Source: Desulfovibrio desulfuricans (lineage in GTDB: Bacteria > Desulfobacterota > Desulfovibrionia > Desulfovibrionales > Desulfovibrionaceae). From it: a stretch of 64,000 bases of DNA. The translations under genes were made by a program, and so were the position numbers. Below, one piece after another: positions 1 through 10,594 of the stretch. The stretch spans positions 124,001 through 188,000 of the forward strand of contig NZ_JANFYZ010000004.1 of the NCBI RefSeq assembly GCF_024460775.1. Reading direction: 5' to 3'. The notes under the pieces are model-generated. The model saw nothing but the letters and a program-made list of their open reading frames with translations. It was not told the DNA's origin and made no database searches. The stretch's first letter is position 1, and every line of letters starts with the position of its first letter.

Positions 1-1977
1 GCTGTGGGCGGAGCAACGCTTTTTGGCTCTCTGGCGCGCCAGATTGCGGCCACCACAACGCCCACCAGCTTTGACAAAGGCGTGAATTCCGTTTCCTGGC
101 TGCTTTTGCGGTTCATGTTCTGCATGGCCCCGGTGGTGCTTTTTATCAACGGTTTTACCAAGGGCGACTGGGTGGAAGCCGCCTTGTTTGCCCTTTCCGT
201 TGCCGTGGGCCTTACGCCCGAGATGCTGCCCACCGTGGTATCCGCCAATCTGGTGCGCGGAGCCGTGTTTATGGCCCGCAAGAAGGTTATTGCCCGCCGC
301 CTCAACGCCATCCAGAATCTTGGGGCCATGGATGTGCTGTGTACCGACAAGACGGGCACCCTCACGCAAGACAGGATTGTGCTTGAGTATTCGCTCGATA
401 TTCACGGTACGGAAGACGCCCGTGTGCTGCGCCATGCCTTTTTGAACAGCTGGTTTCAGACCGGCCTCAAAAACCTGCTGGACGCCGCCATCGTCAACCA
501 CGCCGATGAACTGAGCATGCAGCCCTTGCGCAAGGAATACAGCCTTGTGGACGAAATGCCCTTTGATTTCAGCCGCCGCCGTATGAGCGTTGTGGTGGCC
601 GACACCACGGGCAAAACCCAGATCATCACCAAGGGCGCGCTGGAAGAAATGCTCACCGTGTGCTCCTATGCCGAATACCACGGGCAGGTAGAACCGCTCA
701 CGCCCGAACTCCAGGCCGAAATACTGGAGCGCGTGCGGCGTTACAACAACGACGGCATGCGTGTGGTGGGCGTGGCGCACAAAACCATGTCAGCGCCGGG
801 CGGAGTTTTTTCTGTGGCGGACGAAAAAGACATGGTGCTGCTGGGCTATCTGGCCTTTCTTGATCCGCCCAAGGATTCCGCATCAAAGGCGCTGGCAGCG
901 CTCAACGAGCATGGCGTACGCGTAAAGGTGCTGACAGGCGACAACGATGCCGTTACCCGCAGCGTATGCCGTCAGGTGGGGCTGCCGGGAAAAAACATTC
1001 TGCTGGGCGTAGAAATAGAAGGGATGGACGATGCGGCCCTGAAAACCGCCGTTGAAGAAACCGACATTTTCGCCAAGCTCAGCCCGCGCCAAAAAGCCCG
1101 CATTGTGACCTGCCTGCGCGGCAACGGCCATGTGGTGGGCTTTATGGGCGACGGCATCAACGATGCCCCGGCCATGAAGAACGCCGATGTGGGTATTTCC
1201 GTTGATTCCGCTGTGGATGTGGCGCGGGAATCCGCGGGCGTCATCCTGCTTGAGAAAGACCTCACCGTGCTTGAAGCCGGGGTGATGGAAGGACGCCGCA
1301 CCTATGCAAATATAATCAAATATATAAAAATTACGGTAAGTTCCAACTTCGGCAACATGTTTTCCGTGCTGGCGGCCAGTGTATTTTTACCTTTCTTGCC
1401 CATGACGCCCCTGCAGATACTGGTGCTCAACCTGCTCTACGACGTCTCCTGCACGGCAATGCCCTGGGACAATGTGGATGAGGAGTTTCTGCGCAAGCCC
1501 CGCAACTGGAACACGGACAGCATCCGGCGATTCATGTTCTGGCTCGGGCCTACCAGCTCGGTCTTTGACCTCACAACCTACGCCTTGCTGTTCTGGGTAA
1601 TCTGCCCTGCCGTGGTGCCCATGCCAGCAGGCGGCTGGCAGGCCATGAGCAGCGTCGATCAGGCAAGCTTTGCCGCCCTGTTTCAGGCGGGCTGGTTTGT
1701 GGAATCGCTGTGGACGCAGACCATGGTCATCCACATGCTGCGCACCCCGGGCGTTCCCCTGCTGCACAGCCGCGCCGCATGGCAGGTGACCCTGCTCACG
1801 AGCCTTGGCGTTGCCGTGGGCACGGCCATTCCCTTTACCGCGCTGGGTCAGGGGCTGGATATGGGCGCGCTGCCAGCCAGCTACTTCCCCTGGCTGGCTG
1901 CGGTGCTCGCGGGTTATCTTGCCCTGGCCACGTTGGTAAAGGGGGCCTTTATGCGCCGCTACAACACATGGTTATAA
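1..1977 (+). CDS. mgtA: Magnesium-translocating P-type ATPase, 5'-truncated by window edge
   Basis: This is an inner-membrane P-type ATPase of the MgtA/MgtB group, which imports Mg2+ at the cost of ATP. The reading frame is open from base 1, so the start lies outside the window; about 658 residues are present against roughly 900 for the family, so the N-terminus and first membrane segments are missing. The phosphorylation motif DKTGTLT is visible with its Asp at bases 346-348, followed by the ATP-binding region, a GDGINDAP hinge motif near base 1150, and C-terminal membrane helices. The upstream [10 protein letters not shown] and TPEMLP stretches are typical of MgtA/B rather than of Ca2+ or heavy-metal pumps. 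The stop codon lies inside the A-tract of a convergent terminator. Substrate is inferred from family resemblance. Confidence 0.9.
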   Translation, partial: AVGGATLFGSLARQIAATTTPTSFDKGVNSVSWLLLRFMFCMAPVVLFINGFTKGDWVEAALFALSVAVGLTPEMLPTVVSANLVRGAVFMARKKVIARRLNAIQNLGAMDVLCTDKTGTLTQDRIVLEYSLDIHGTEDARVLRHAFLNSWFQTGLKNLLDAAIVNHADELSMQPLRKEYSLVDEMPFDFSRRRMSVVVADTTGKTQIITKGALEEMLTVCSYAEYHGQVEPLTPELQAEILERVRRYNNDGMRVVGVAHKTMSAPGGVFSVADEKDMVLLGYLAFLDPPKDSASKALAALNEHGVRVKVLTGDNDAVTRSVCRQVGLPGKNILLGVEIEGMDDAALKTAVEETDIFAKLSPRQKARIVTCLRGNGHVVGFMGDGINDAPAMKNADVGISVDSAVDVARESAGVILLEKDLTVLEAGVMEGRRTYANIIKYIKITVSSNFGNMFSVLAASVFLPFLPMTPLQILVLNLLYDVSCTAMPWDNVDEEFLRKPRNWNTDSIRRFMFWLGPTSSVFDLTTYALLFWVICPAVVPMPAGGWQAMSSVDQASFAALFQAGWFVESLWTQTMVIHMLRTPGVPLLHSRAAWQVTLLTSLGVAVGTAIPFTALGQGLDMGALPASYFPWLAAVLAGYLALATLVKGAFMRRYNTWL

Positions 1978-2020
1978 AAAAACTGCGGTCAGGGGCTGGT
2001 TTTCAGCCTCCTGACCGCAG
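1976..2020 (-). terminator. Rho-independent terminator for the hydrolase gene
   Basis: An 11-bp outer stem (1983-1993 with 2010-2020) and a 5-bp inner stem (1994-1998 with 2004-2008) form a strong hairpin. Read on the minus strand it is followed by seven T residues (complement of 1976-1982). The plus strand lacks a T-run after the hairpin, so it mainly serves the minus-strand gene ending at 2113. Confidence 0.8.
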
Positions 2021-2112
2021 GGCCCAAAATCCCGTCAACAGAGCAATCCTGCCTTTTGAATTGTCTTTTCCCGGCAAGGCTGTCTTAAACAGCCAGCGGA
2101 CAAAGGAACGGC

Positions 2113-3315
2113 TTAACGCTTGCTGTCAAAAAAATCCTTCTGATCCCCCACCCCATACAAAAACGCACCCCGGTGGTCGGCGGTGTCGCCAGCATACACG
2201 GCCTCAGCCCTGGCTCCCCCGGCGGTGATGGTGTAGCCCACGGCAAGGGTGGACACGTAGGGCGGCATGACCTCATCCACCTTGCCGTAATAGTAGCGGC
2301 AAGGCGTTGCCGAGCGCCACATGAAGGCCTGATTGTCGCGCAGCCTGCGAAAAAAGGTATCCATACCCGCCGAAGACTGCGCCATAACTTCCTCTTGCAC
2401 CAGATCGGCAACCTTGGCGGGTATCTGCGGTTGCAGCTCTTCCCAGCCGATCTTGTTTTCGTAAAAATCGCGGCAAACAGCCTGATACTCTGGCCTGATG
2501 ATGGTCTGGGGCAGGCCGGGCATGTCGTAATAGTAGGCGTAGGAATAGGTAAACAGGATAACGCTGCCCGCCAGCCACGTGGCGTCAAGCGATGAGGGGT
2601 TGTTTATCCAGCGGGTCAGCAGCAGATACAGATCGGCTGGCGTAGCCGCCGTTGCCGCCGCCTTGACGGGCATGTTCAGGGATTCGAGCCGATGGCGGAA
2701 CTGCTGGGTGCTCCAGCTACCCTGAGACCAGCCGCTGAGATAAAGCCCATTCTCTTCAATGCCCAGATCCGCCAGCACGGCACGGGCGGCAAAAAGCATA
2801 TCCATGCAGGCCTGCACGGTTGACTCGCGTACCATGTAGCTGTCCGGCTCTGTGGAATCACCCTTGCCAATGTAGTCCGCACCTATCACCACATAGCCGT
2901 TCCCGGCCAGCCGCGCGGTTACAATGCGCGTTTCATCCGATTCCTCGGGGCGGGAGGGCACCGCAGTGCGGGTAAATACCGTGCCATGCTGATATGAAAC
3001 CACTGGCAGCTTCTTTTGCGTGGTTTGCGGCACCGCTACAAGGCCGGAAGCCAGCGTGGGCCGATTGCCCTGTTCCGGGATCATGGTTGTATACAGCACC
3101 TTGTACAGGCTCACACCATTGGCGGCTTCCGGGTACTGCATCTTGAAATTGCTGAATGCCGCCACTTCTGATGTAAGAATTTTGTTCAGCCGTTCAACGC
3201 TGTAATCGCCGATGTGCGTATAGCGCACGCCGGAGGCAACGTCCTTGTAATCTGCCGCACTGGCGGTTGCCGCCAGCAGCATGAACAAAAGAGCAATGAT
3301 TGTGGTCTGCCGCAT
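2113..3315 (-). CDS. Secreted alpha/beta hydrolase (esterase/lipase-like)
   Basis: This 400-residue protein starts with a clear Sec signal peptide (basic MRQTT, hydrophobic core, cleavage near ASA-AD at about residue 20), so it is probably periplasmic or exported. The alpha/beta hydrolase fold is supported by an oxyanion-region YQHGT motif, a GADYIGKGDS segment, and a nucleophile elbow GWSQGS containing the probable catalytic Ser. A late His in DTADHRG could complete the triad. It resembles secretory-lipase-type hydrolases of unknown substrate. It stands alone, transcribed away from the chemoreceptor genes, with its own terminator. A purine-rich GGAGGCTCC precedes the ATG. Enzyme class is fairly secure; the substrate is not. 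Confidence 0.75.
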   Translation of the reverse strand: MRQTTIIALLFMLLAATASAADYKDVASGVRYTHIGDYSVERLNKILTSEVAAFSNFKMQYPEAANGVSLYKVLYTTMIPEQGNRPTLASGLVAVPQTTQKKLPVVSYQHGTVFTRTAVPSRPEESDETRIVTARLAGNGYVVIGADYIGKGDSTEPDSYMVRESTVQACMDMLFAARAVLADLGIEENGLYLSGWSQGSWSTQQFRHRLESLNMPVKAAATAATPADLYLLLTRWINNPSSLDATWLAGSVILFTYSYAYYYDMPGLPQTIIRPEYQAVCRDFYENKIGWEELQPQIPAKVADLVQEEVMAQSSAGMDTFFRRLRDNQAFMWRSATPCRYYYGKVDEVMPPYVSTLAVGYTITAGGARAEAVYAGDTADHRGAFLYGVGDQKDFFDSKR

Positions 3316-3415
3316 GGAGCCTCCGGGTTTGCTGGTGTTTTTTCCACACTACTGATGCAGCGTTCTTTTGCAAGCCTCTGTGAGCAACCCTAAAAGCTGC
3401 CCCGGGAAGGCAGAT

Positions 3416-3447
3416 AAAAGGGGGCCCTGCCATGCGGCAAGGCCCCC
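3416..3447 (-). terminator. Terminator of the first chemoreceptor gene
   Basis: GGGGGCC (3420-3426) pairs with GGCCCCC (3441-3447) and TGCC with GGCA inside, with one mismatch and a 4-nt loop. On the minus strand a TTTT follows (complement of 3416-3419). It lies just beyond the stop at 3474. Confidence 0.7.
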
Positions 3448-3473
3448 CCACATTGGTACGTACAGGCAGACGG

Positions 3474-5516
3474 CTAATGCCCGGATTTCAAACTGCTGAT
3501 AAGCCCGCGCAACACCTGGGCCTGCTGGGCCATGTCGGAAACCGCCCCGGCAGAATGCTGCATGGCGGAACTGGTCTCGAGCGAGATGCGGTTCACGTCC
3601 TCAATGGAGCGATTGATCTCCTCACTGGTGGAGGATTGTTCTTCCGCAGCAGTGGCGATGGATTGCACCTGCTGGGCTGTGGCGTCCACCAGATTCACAA
3701 TTTCATGCAGTGCCTCGCCCGAGGTGCCCGCAAGCGTGGTGGCGGTGTCAATCATGTTCACAACCTGCTCCACGTTGCCTACGTTTTTGCGGGTGCCATT
3801 CTGGATATCGCGGATGGCGTCGCCCACTTCCTTGGTGGCGGTCATGGTCTTTTCCGCCAGTTTGCGCACCTCGTCAGCAACCACGGCAAATCCTCGCCCG
3901 GCTTCGCCAGCGCGCGCCGCTTCAATGGCCGCATTGAGGGCCAGCAGATTGGTTTGGTCGGCAATATCCGAAATAACTCCCAGGATCTGCCCCGTACTCT
4001 CGGCCTGCTTGCCGAGCGTGGTCATTTCTGATTTCAGTTCCACTGCGCTGGTCTGGATACGGCTGATATCCTTTACCACACTGGCCACCACATCCGCGCC
4101 GCTTTCAGCCTTGCTCTTGGCAGCTTTGGCGGATTCCGCCGCCTGCCCGGCGTTACGCGCCACTTCAAGCACGGTAGCGTTCATTTCTTCCATGGCGGTG
4201 GCTGTTTCGCCCACGCGCGCGGTCTGGCTTTCAGCGCCGCGGCTGGCCTGTTCCACCTGGGCCGAGAGTTCTTCCGAAGCCGTAGTTACGGCCTCCACAA
4301 CGCCCTCAAGCTCGGTGGCGGCATGCTGCATGCCGTCGGCCTTGGCCTGTTCCGCAGCAATACGGGCGGCTTCGGCCTCTTTTGTTGCGCTGGCTGCGCG
4401 TTCAGATTCTTCCTGAGCCAGGCGGCTTTTTCCGTCAGCCTCGGCTATCTTGTCTTTAAGGCTGCCCACCATGCTGCGCAGGCTGTCTGCCAGATGACCA
4501 ATTTCATTACGCCGCACAAGCGTCAGGCTGCGGTCAAGCTCGCCCGACGCCACAGACCGGGCATAGGATTCCAGCTCTTGCAGGGGTTTGACGATGATCT
4601 TTTCAAGGGCCAGCAGGGTAATGCCCACAAGCAGCAGAATTGCGGCAAAGCCCGCGCCAACCATGAGGTTGCGCTGGTTGTTGGCCGAGGCTTCAATCTC
4701 CGCGCGATCCATGGTGATGACAACCTTCCAGTTCCAGCCCGGAACCGGAGCCCACGCCAGCATTTTTTCCACGCCGCCACGGGTGAAGGATTCCACGCCC
4801 GACGGAGTGGCAAGAATCTTGGCAATGCCTTCTTCCTTGGAAACATCCTTGAGTACGCGCTCGCTGTCGGGGTGCCCGACCATGACGCCTGTGGGCGCGA
4901 CAATAAACGGATAGCCCGTTTTGCCCAGATGGATGTCGTTAATATAGTTTTCCATCAGGCCGTCAATGGCATAGGCCATGCCCACGCCGCCAATGACCTT
5001 GCCGCTGTCGTCCACTATGGCATCGGCAACGCCCACAATGGCCTTGCCCGTGATCGAGCTCTTTGACGGTGTGTCGCTCAGGCCGGGCTTGCCCTTGAAC
5101 GTCTGGCGAATGTACTCGCGATGGGCAAAATTTTTGAGGCTGCCTTCCTTGCCGTGAACGCGGTTGATCAGCTGGGTGCCTTCCGTGTCAAACAGAAAGA
5201 AGGAGTTTACTTCGTCTGCCGAGCGCGACATGGCCGAGAGAAAACCTGCGGCCTCGCCATTATCATGCCGGTTACGCAAATATTCCTTGAGGGCAGGTTG
5301 CAGCACCGCTCCGTGCAGCACCATCTGCTGCTGTTCGCCAAAGTCGCCCAGCGACTTGGCAATGGTGCCAGCCAGGAGGCGCATCTGATCAACGCTTGAC
5401 GTCAGGCTGGCTTCATAGCTGTAGCGGGCGACAACGACAATCAGAGCCGACTGCACCGCAAAGACCACCCCGCCCACAAGAAGCATCATTGCCATTCTGA
5501 TGCTGCGTACCGACAT
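3474..5516 (-). CDS. Methyl-accepting chemotaxis protein with dCache-type sensor (copy A)
   Basis: This is a 680-residue transmembrane chemoreceptor. An N-terminal membrane helix (about 9-28) is followed by a periplasmic Cache-type sensor (about 35-280) with a [10 protein letters not shown] segment typical of Cache domains. A second membrane helix (about 285-305) follows, then HAMP, and a long coiled-coil signalling domain (about 365-680). The hairpin-tip sequence [20 protein letters not shown], bound by CheA/CheW in known receptors, is present. The ligand is not predictable; amino or organic acids are common for dCache. The C-terminal half is almost identical to that of the receptor at 5920-7962, while the sensors differ. 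There are no che genes nearby. It has its own terminator. Confidence 0.92.
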   Translation of the reverse strand: MSVRSIRMAMMLLVGGVVFAVQSALIVVVARYSYEASLTSSVDQMRLLAGTIAKSLGDFGEQQQMVLHGAVLQPALKEYLRNRHDNGEAAGFLSAMSRSADEVNSFFLFDTEGTQLINRVHGKEGSLKNFAHREYIRQTFKGKPGLSDTPSKSSITGKAIVGVADAIVDDSGKVIGGVGMAYAIDGLMENYINDIHLGKTGYPFIVAPTGVMVGHPDSERVLKDVSKEEGIAKILATPSGVESFTRGGVEKMLAWAPVPGWNWKVVITMDRAEIEASANNQRNLMVGAGFAAILLLVGITLLALEKIIVKPLQELESYARSVASGELDRSLTLVRRNEIGHLADSLRSMVGSLKDKIAEADGKSRLAQEESERAASATKEAEAARIAAEQAKADGMQHAATELEGVVEAVTTASEELSAQVEQASRGAESQTARVGETATAMEEMNATVLEVARNAGQAAESAKAAKSKAESGADVVASVVKDISRIQTSAVELKSEMTTLGKQAESTGQILGVISDIADQTNLLALNAAIEAARAGEAGRGFAVVADEVRKLAEKTMTATKEVGDAIRDIQNGTRKNVGNVEQVVNMIDTATTLAGTSGEALHEIVNLVDATAQQVQSIATAAEEQSSTSEEINRSIEDVNRISLETSSAMQHSAGAVSDMAQQAQVLRGLISSLKSGH

Positions 5517-5919
5517 AAACTAGCCTCCTCACTGCAAAACAGATCATTTCAATTCAGGCTGTCCACTGCGATCTTGCCAAAAACATCAAATTGAAGGCGG
5601 ATGCAATATATATTCCAATATATCAAGATGTTTTATTTTATACTTATCATGTGAAATAACTAAGAATTTATTGTTATCTGAATCTTGATTACTTCACGCC
5701 ACGCTCCCATATGCCCTCATTTGTTAACACTGATATTAAAATAATTAACAGTGATGTCTGCATGTGCGCCTTGTGGGCAGCGGCAAAAAAGGTGAAAAAA
5801 GCGGCCCCCACATAAGCAGGAGCCGCTTGCAGTCAGGTAGCAAGGCCTGATTTTAGAATACTTCAACTACAAGTTCAGCATGTTATGGCGTACCTGCCAC
5901 TGTTTTCCATCATCACTGG
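5517..5919. other. AT-rich intergenic region between the two chemoreceptors
   Basis: No gene is supported here. The region contains the terminator of the upstream receptor near its right end and an AT-rich stretch that probably carries the promoter of the 3474-5516 gene. Two direct copies of TTAACA(C/G)TGAT at 5724-5734 and 5745-5755 are spaced 21 bp apart, two helical turns, as expected for a tandem protein-binding site. I could not place a confident -35/-10 pair or a sigma-28 motif. Confidence 0.5.
5795..5828 (-). terminator. Terminator of the second chemoreceptor gene
   Basis: AAGCGGC (5799-5805) pairs with GCCGCTT (5822-5828) across a 16-nt loop, and the minus strand continues into six T residues (complement of 5795-5800). 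It lies about 100 bases beyond the stop codon at 5920. Confidence 0.6.
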
Positions 5920-6862
5920 CTAGTTTCCGGACTTCATACTGCTGATAAGTCCGCGCAGCACCTGGGCTTGCTGGGCCATGTCTGAAACCGCCCCGGCAGA
6001 ATGCTGCATGGCGGAACTGGTTTCGAGCGAGATACGGTTCACGTCCTCAATGGAGCGGTTGATCTCCTCGCTGGTGGAGGACTGTTCTTCTGCAGCTGTT
6101 GCGATGGACTGCACCTGTTGGGCTGTGGCGTCCACCAGCTCCACAATTTCATTCAGGGCCTCGCCCGAGGTGCTTGCAAGCGTGGTGGCGGTGTCAATCA
6201 TGCCCACAACCTGTTCCACATTGCCCACGTTTTTGCGGGTGCCGTTCTGGATATCGCGGATGGCGTCGCCCACTTCCTTGGTGGCGGTCATGGTTTTTTC
6301 CGCCAGTTTGCGCACTTCATCTGCAACCACGGCAAATCCTCGCCCGGCTTCGCCAGCGCGCGCGGCTTCAATGGCCGCATTGAGGGCCAGCAGATTCGTC
6401 TGGTCGGCAATGTCTGAAATAACGCCGAGGATCTGCCCCGTACTCTCGGCCTGCTTGCCGAGGGAGGTCATTTCCGTTTTCAGTTCCACGGCGCTGGTCT
6501 GGATGCGGCTGATGTCCTTCACCACGCGGGCTACCACATCGGCGCCGCTTTCAGCCTTGCTCTTGGCAGTTTTTGCGGATTCCGCAGCCTGCCCGGCGTT
6601 GCGCGCCACTTCAAGCACAGTGGCGTTCATTTCTTCCATGGCGGTGGCTGTTTCACCCACACGGACAGTCTGGCTTTCAGCACCGCGGCTGGCCTGTTCC
6701 ACCTGGGCCGAGAGTTCTTCCGAAGCGGTGGTTACGGCTTCCACAACGCCTTCAAGCTTGGTGGCGGCATGCAGCATGCCATCGGCCTTGGCCTGTTCGG
6801 CGGCCATGCGCGCGGCTTCGGCCTCTTTTGTTGCGCTGGCTGCGCGTTCAGATTCTTCCTGA
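5920..6862. repeat. Near-identical paralogous segment shared with 3474-4416
   Basis: The 3' halves of the two chemoreceptor genes are a direct repeat of about 0.94 kb. Even the opposite-strand translations (3532-4416 and 5978-6862, 294 residues each) differ at only about two dozen positions, which shows high nucleotide as well as protein identity. Such a repeat is a substrate for gene conversion or deletion between the copies. Confidence 0.85.
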
Positions 6863-7962
6863 GCCAGACGGCTTTTCTCATCGGCCTCGGCTATCTTGGC
6901 CTTGAGGCTGCTCACCATACTCCGCAGGCTGTCTGCCAATTTGCCGATTTCATTGCGCAGGTCGATTGTCAAAGAAGATTCAAGATTACCGTCCGCTACG
7001 TCTGAAGCAAAAGTCTGCAACTGCCGCAAGGGGCGCACAACCACTTTGTCCAGCGCAAACAGGCAAATGCCTACCAATGCCAAGATAGTAACAAAGCCGA
7101 GCACCAGCATGACGTTGCGCTGCTCGCGGGCCGGAGCTTCTATTTCATCAAGGGCCATGGTCACGCCTACGCGCCAGTTCCAGTTGGGAGCCACATCCCA
7201 GGCCAGCATGCGCTTTTCGCCTTCACGCATAAATTCCACGCCGCTGCCGGAATCAACCTTGACCATATCGCTGACGCCCGGTTCACCAGCCATATTCTTG
7301 AGGATGTAATCGCTGTTTACGTGGCTGATCACAACGCCCTGGGGCGAAACAACAATGACGCGGCCCGTCTTGCCAATACTGATTGCCTTGAGATTTTTTG
7401 TCAGGCTGTCAATGTCGTATGACATGCCCACGCCGCCCACGACCTTGCCTTTATCGTCAAGGATGGGTGCGGTTACGCTGACGATAAGCTTGCCTGTGGC
7501 TATACTTTTTGTAGGTGCGGAACTGAAGCCCGGCTTGTTGGCCAGGGCCGCCTTGATGTATTCGCGGTCGGCAAGGTCGCTGAGCTTGCCGGGCTGCCCT
7601 TGCGCATAGGTAATGAGCTGTTTTCCGGCGGTGTCAAAGAGGTAAATTGTGTTGATTTCAGGCGCTGCTTTGGACATGGCAGCAAGAAATACCTCCGCGC
7701 CTTTTTTGTCTTCGCCCGTGAGCAGGAATTCACGCAGTCGCGGCGGTTTGGAGACACCGTTGATGAACATGCTGAGCTGGGTTCCAAAATCGCCCAGAGA
7801 TTTGCTTACCGTGTCCGCGGTGAGATCCATTTCGTGAGTGCTTGCCTTAAGGTTCGCCTCATCCCCCATGCGCGTTACGACAACAACCAGAGCCGACTGC
7901 ACCGCCAGTACCACAATGCTGATGACCAGCAACATGGCAGTTCTGATACTGCGTGAAAACAT
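5920..7962 (-). CDS. Methyl-accepting chemotaxis protein with dCache-type sensor (copy B)
   Basis: This 680-residue receptor has the same architecture and length as copy A: membrane helix, periplasmic Cache sensor with a [10 protein letters not shown] segment, second membrane helix (about 285-305), HAMP, and MCP signalling domain with the [20 protein letters not shown] tip. From about residue 350 to the end the two proteins differ at only about 20 positions, whereas the sensor domains share architecture but little direct identity. That pattern points to duplication with later homogenisation of the signalling half, so both should feed the same CheA array with different ligands. The start is preceded by AGGAAGCT. 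It is transcribed in the same direction as copy A but separated by a terminator, so the two are probably separate units. Confidence 0.92.
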   Translation of the reverse strand: MFSRSIRTAMLLVISIVVLAVQSALVVVVTRMGDEANLKASTHEMDLTADTVSKSLGDFGTQLSMFINGVSKPPRLREFLLTGEDKKGAEVFLAAMSKAAPEINTIYLFDTAGKQLITYAQGQPGKLSDLADREYIKAALANKPGFSSAPTKSIATGKLIVSVTAPILDDKGKVVGGVGMSYDIDSLTKNLKAISIGKTGRVIVVSPQGVVISHVNSDYILKNMAGEPGVSDMVKVDSGSGVEFMREGEKRMLAWDVAPNWNWRVGVTMALDEIEAPAREQRNVMLVLGFVTILALVGICLFALDKVVVRPLRQLQTFASDVADGNLESSLTIDLRNEIGKLADSLRSMVSSLKAKIAEADEKSRLAQEESERAASATKEAEAARMAAEQAKADGMLHAATKLEGVVEAVTTASEELSAQVEQASRGAESQTVRVGETATAMEEMNATVLEVARNAGQAAESAKTAKSKAESGADVVARVVKDISRIQTSAVELKTEMTSLGKQAESTGQILGVISDIADQTNLLALNAAIEAARAGEAGRGFAVVADEVRKLAEKTMTATKEVGDAIRDIQNGTRKNVGNVEQVVGMIDTATTLASTSGEALNEIVELVDATAQQVQSIATAAEEQSSTSEEINRSIEDVNRISLETSSAMQHSAGAVSDMAQQAQVLRGLISSMKSGN

Positions 7963-8157
7963 AACAGCTTCCTTTACGTAATAAAACTAGTCACCTGAAC
8001 ACCTTGATTCATAACATTTCATATGCGGCATCCCCCTCATTTCTGAAGGTCGATAATTTTCCATGGGGACACGCCAAGACAGGCCGCAGCGTGGCTGTTA
8101 TCCGCATAATGCCATCAACGCTGCTTCCCCTGCGCTGGCACGGTATTGCCGCACAGC

Positions 8158-8201
8158 AAAAAAGAAGCGGCAGCGCAACAGACCTGCGCTGCCGCTTCTT
8201 T
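8158..8201 (-). terminator. Strong terminator downstream of thrC
   Basis: A perfect 16-bp stem (8161-8176 with 8186-8201) with a 9-nt loop is followed on the minus strand by a T-run (complement of 8158-8163). It lies 27 bases beyond the thrC stop. The plus strand has a shorter T-run, so it may work in both directions. Confidence 0.85.
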
Positions 8202-8227
8202 GATTATCGGCTTCTATAATATAAACT

Positions 8228-9673
8228 TTACTTTTTTTGTAAAGAAAGTCGATCTGCCACGGCATCCGCCCCCATGCGGGCAAATTCGGCCACTTCGCGC
8301 CCCTTGCGGGCGCTTTCGGGCAGGAGCAGTTCCGGCTTGTTGGCCAGGCTCTTGTCGGGCGTGACGCCGTACTCCGCCGGGAAGGAATCGTTGAAATACA
8401 TGTCCTGAAAACCTGCGAACTTGAGGGCATGGGCCGTTGCGTCAAGCACGGCATGCTCTTTGTTGCTGATCAGGCCAAGGGCCTTGGCGTTCATGAGACC
8501 CGCAAGGCATTCGCCGCCCTGGGTGCAGGCAATGTGGCCGTGACGGTTGGCAACAATCATGGCATCCATAATCTGCTGCTCAGTCACGCGCACCACCTGA
8601 AAGGCCCCTTCGCCGCCCTTTTCGATAAACATCTCCGCCAGTTTGCGCACTCGCGGGAAGGAAACGGGATTACCGATCATGGCGGCCTGCGCCACGCTGG
8701 GCGTGACGGTCACGGGCTGCCAGTGGCGGGCATCCTTGGGGGCATCATAATAGCGCCACACCGGGTCGGCATGCTCGGACTGCACGCCAAACACGCGGGG
8801 CAGCGAGGTGATGATGCCGAGCTCAAGCATTTTCAGGAAGCCGCACATGATGGCCGTGATGTTGCCCGCATTGCCGATGGGCACAAAGAGGCAGAGATCA
8901 GTCATGTCCCAGCCGTACCACTGGGCTGTTTCATACGCGTAGGATTCCTGCCCGAGGATGCGCCAGCTGTTCTTGGAATTGAGCAGGGCCACGCGATAAT
9001 TTTCGGCCAGCAGTTCAACCACCTTCATGCAGTCGTCAAACACGCCGGGCAGTTCAAGCACGGTTGCTCCGCTGCCCAAGGGCTGCGAAAGCTGCTGGGG
9101 CGTCACCTTGCCGTGGGGCAGAAGCACCACGCTCTTGAGGGGCGCGCCCACGTATGAGGCATAAAGGGCCGCCGCCGCCGAGGTGTCGCCAGTGGAGGCG
9201 CACACGGTCAGCACTTCGTCCCACTTGTTGCGGCGGCACAGCCACTTGAGGTAGCTGAACGCGCAGGCCATGCCGCGATCCTTGAAGGACGCGCTGGGGT
9301 TCTGACCGTCGTTCTTGTAGGCAAAGGGCACGCCCACGCGGTCACGCAGGGCCGGGGCCGCTTCAATAATCGGCGTGATGCCTTCGCCCAGATACACGAT
9401 ATCGTCTTCGTCCAGCAGGGGAGCAAGCAGCTCATAAAAACGGAATATCCCCCGAAGCGCGGTGCTGCGGCTGGCGGAGCGGGCATCGAAAAGCTCGCGC
9501 CACTCTGCGCCGCTGCGTTCTTTCAGTTTGTCGAAATCCAGGTTTTCCAGCAGAAACACGCCGCCGCACTGCGGGCAGGTGTATAGCAGGCTGTCGCCGG
9601 GATGACGCGCGCCGCAGTCAAGACAAACATACTCCATGCGGCCGCGATAGGCCGGAAAATCCGCATGCGCCAT
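8228..9673 (-). CDS. thrC: Threonine synthase
   Basis: This PLP enzyme converts O-phospho-L-homoserine to L-threonine in the cytoplasm. The 481-residue protein begins with a zinc-ribbon-like pair of CxxC motifs (C17/C20 and C33/C36), seen in many long threonine synthases. The PLP-lysine motif NPSASFKDRG follows with Lys131, then a GNAGN phosphate-binding segment. The length and N-terminal ribbon match the threonine synthase group found in delta-proteobacteria and archaea. The start has a good AAGGAG site. It lies downstream of plsY on the same strand with a 157-base gap, and ends at a strong terminator. Confidence 0.92.
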   Translation of the reverse strand: MAHADFPAYRGRMEYVCLDCGARHPGDSLLYTCPQCGGVFLLENLDFDKLKERSGAEWRELFDARSASRSTALRGIFRFYELLAPLLDEDDIVYLGEGITPIIEAAPALRDRVGVPFAYKNDGQNPSASFKDRGMACAFSYLKWLCRRNKWDEVLTVCASTGDTSAAAALYASYVGAPLKSVVLLPHGKVTPQQLSQPLGSGATVLELPGVFDDCMKVVELLAENYRVALLNSKNSWRILGQESYAYETAQWYGWDMTDLCLFVPIGNAGNITAIMCGFLKMLELGIITSLPRVFGVQSEHADPVWRYYDAPKDARHWQPVTVTPSVAQAAMIGNPVSFPRVRKLAEMFIEKGGEGAFQVVRVTEQQIMDAMIVANRHGHIACTQGGECLAGLMNAKALGLISNKEHAVLDATAHALKFAGFQDMYFNDSFPAEYGVTPDKSLANKPELLLPESARKGREVAEFARMGADAVADRLSLQKK

Positions 9674-9830
9674 GAGAGAAACTCCTTGATAATTGCATCA
9701 GGAAGGGGCTTTGCAATCCCCATCCTCACCCCCGGTTCACAAAAACATTTTGCGGCCAGGGGCGCTTGTGGCTCTGACAATGGCGGCACAGCAGGCCGCA
9801 GCATTGCCGAAATCTACGGGAAGCCGGGGG

Positions 9831-10445
9831 CTATCCCTTGTCTTCCTGTTTTTCCGAATGCTTGCCCTTGAGCCAGCTTTTTTCGGTACCTGCGCGCAAG
9901 CGCGCGATATTTTCCTTGTGCTTCCAGACCACCACGGCCAGCACGCACAGGGAAAGAGGCAGCCACACCCATTGGCCTGTAACCGCCAAAGCCACAACCA
10001 GCGCGGCAACGAGGCTCAGGGAACCCAGCGAAACAAAGCCGCTGCGCCAGATGATCAGACAGCACAGGGCAGAAGCTGCCAGCAACTGCCAGAAAGCCAG
10101 GGGCATGAACACGCCTATGCTGGTGGCAACAGCCTTGCCGCCCTTGAACTTCATGAAGCAGGAAAACACATGCCCAAGCACGCAGGCCAAGCCCACTACG
10201 CTGACAAATACGGGCGAGGGATTGATGCGGAACGCAAGCCACACCGGCAGCGCGCCCTTGCAGACGTCGCACGCAAGGGTTGCCACACCCCAGCCAAAGC
10301 CGCACAGACGCGCCACATTGGTGGCCCCGGTGTTGCGGCTGCCGCTCTCGCGCGGGTCAAGACGGCAAAAGGTCTTGGCGATAACAAGGCCCCACGGCAC
10401 GGAACCAAGCACATAGGCCAGAGCAATCCACAATACTTCCAGCAT
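9831..10445 (-). CDS. plsY: Acyl-phosphate:glycerol-3-phosphate acyltransferase
   Basis: This inner-membrane enzyme makes lysophosphatidic acid from acyl-phosphate and glycerol-3-phosphate, the first acylation of phospholipid synthesis, with PlsX as its usual partner. The 204-residue length matches the family. Conserved elements visible are GSVPWG near the N-terminus, [11 protein letters not shown] (substrate binding) and a [11 protein letters not shown] segment, set among several membrane helices. The C-terminal tail is charged and cytoplasmic-looking. The start codon has an ideal GGAG site. It sits between the RNase II-like gene and thrC, all on the minus strand. Confidence 0.93.
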   Translation of the reverse strand: MLEVLWIALAYVLGSVPWGLVIAKTFCRLDPRESGSRNTGATNVARLCGFGWGVATLACDVCKGALPVWLAFRINPSPVFVSVVGLACVLGHVFSCFMKFKGGKAVATSIGVFMPLAFWQLLAASALCCLIIWRSGFVSLGSLSLVAALVVALAVTGQWVWLPLSLCVLAVVVWKHKENIARLRAGTEKSWLKGKHSEKQEDKG

Positions 10446-10594
10446 ATAATTCTCCGCTGCAAGCCTCTGAAAATACGGGCAGATATGCCCGCAACCCCAA
10501 ACAGTCCCCTAAAAACACCATGGCATGGCAGCGTAAGTGGCTGCTGGCGCGCATGCCGGATCGGGATGCTGCCCGACGGAAGCGAAAGACCGGT

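Noticed and set aside
3532-4416. Two 294-codon plus-strand frames opposite the chemoreceptors (also 5978-6862)
   Set aside because: They resemble each other only because the underlying receptor genes are near-identical; the sequences are Ser/Ala-rich shadows of the signalling domains.
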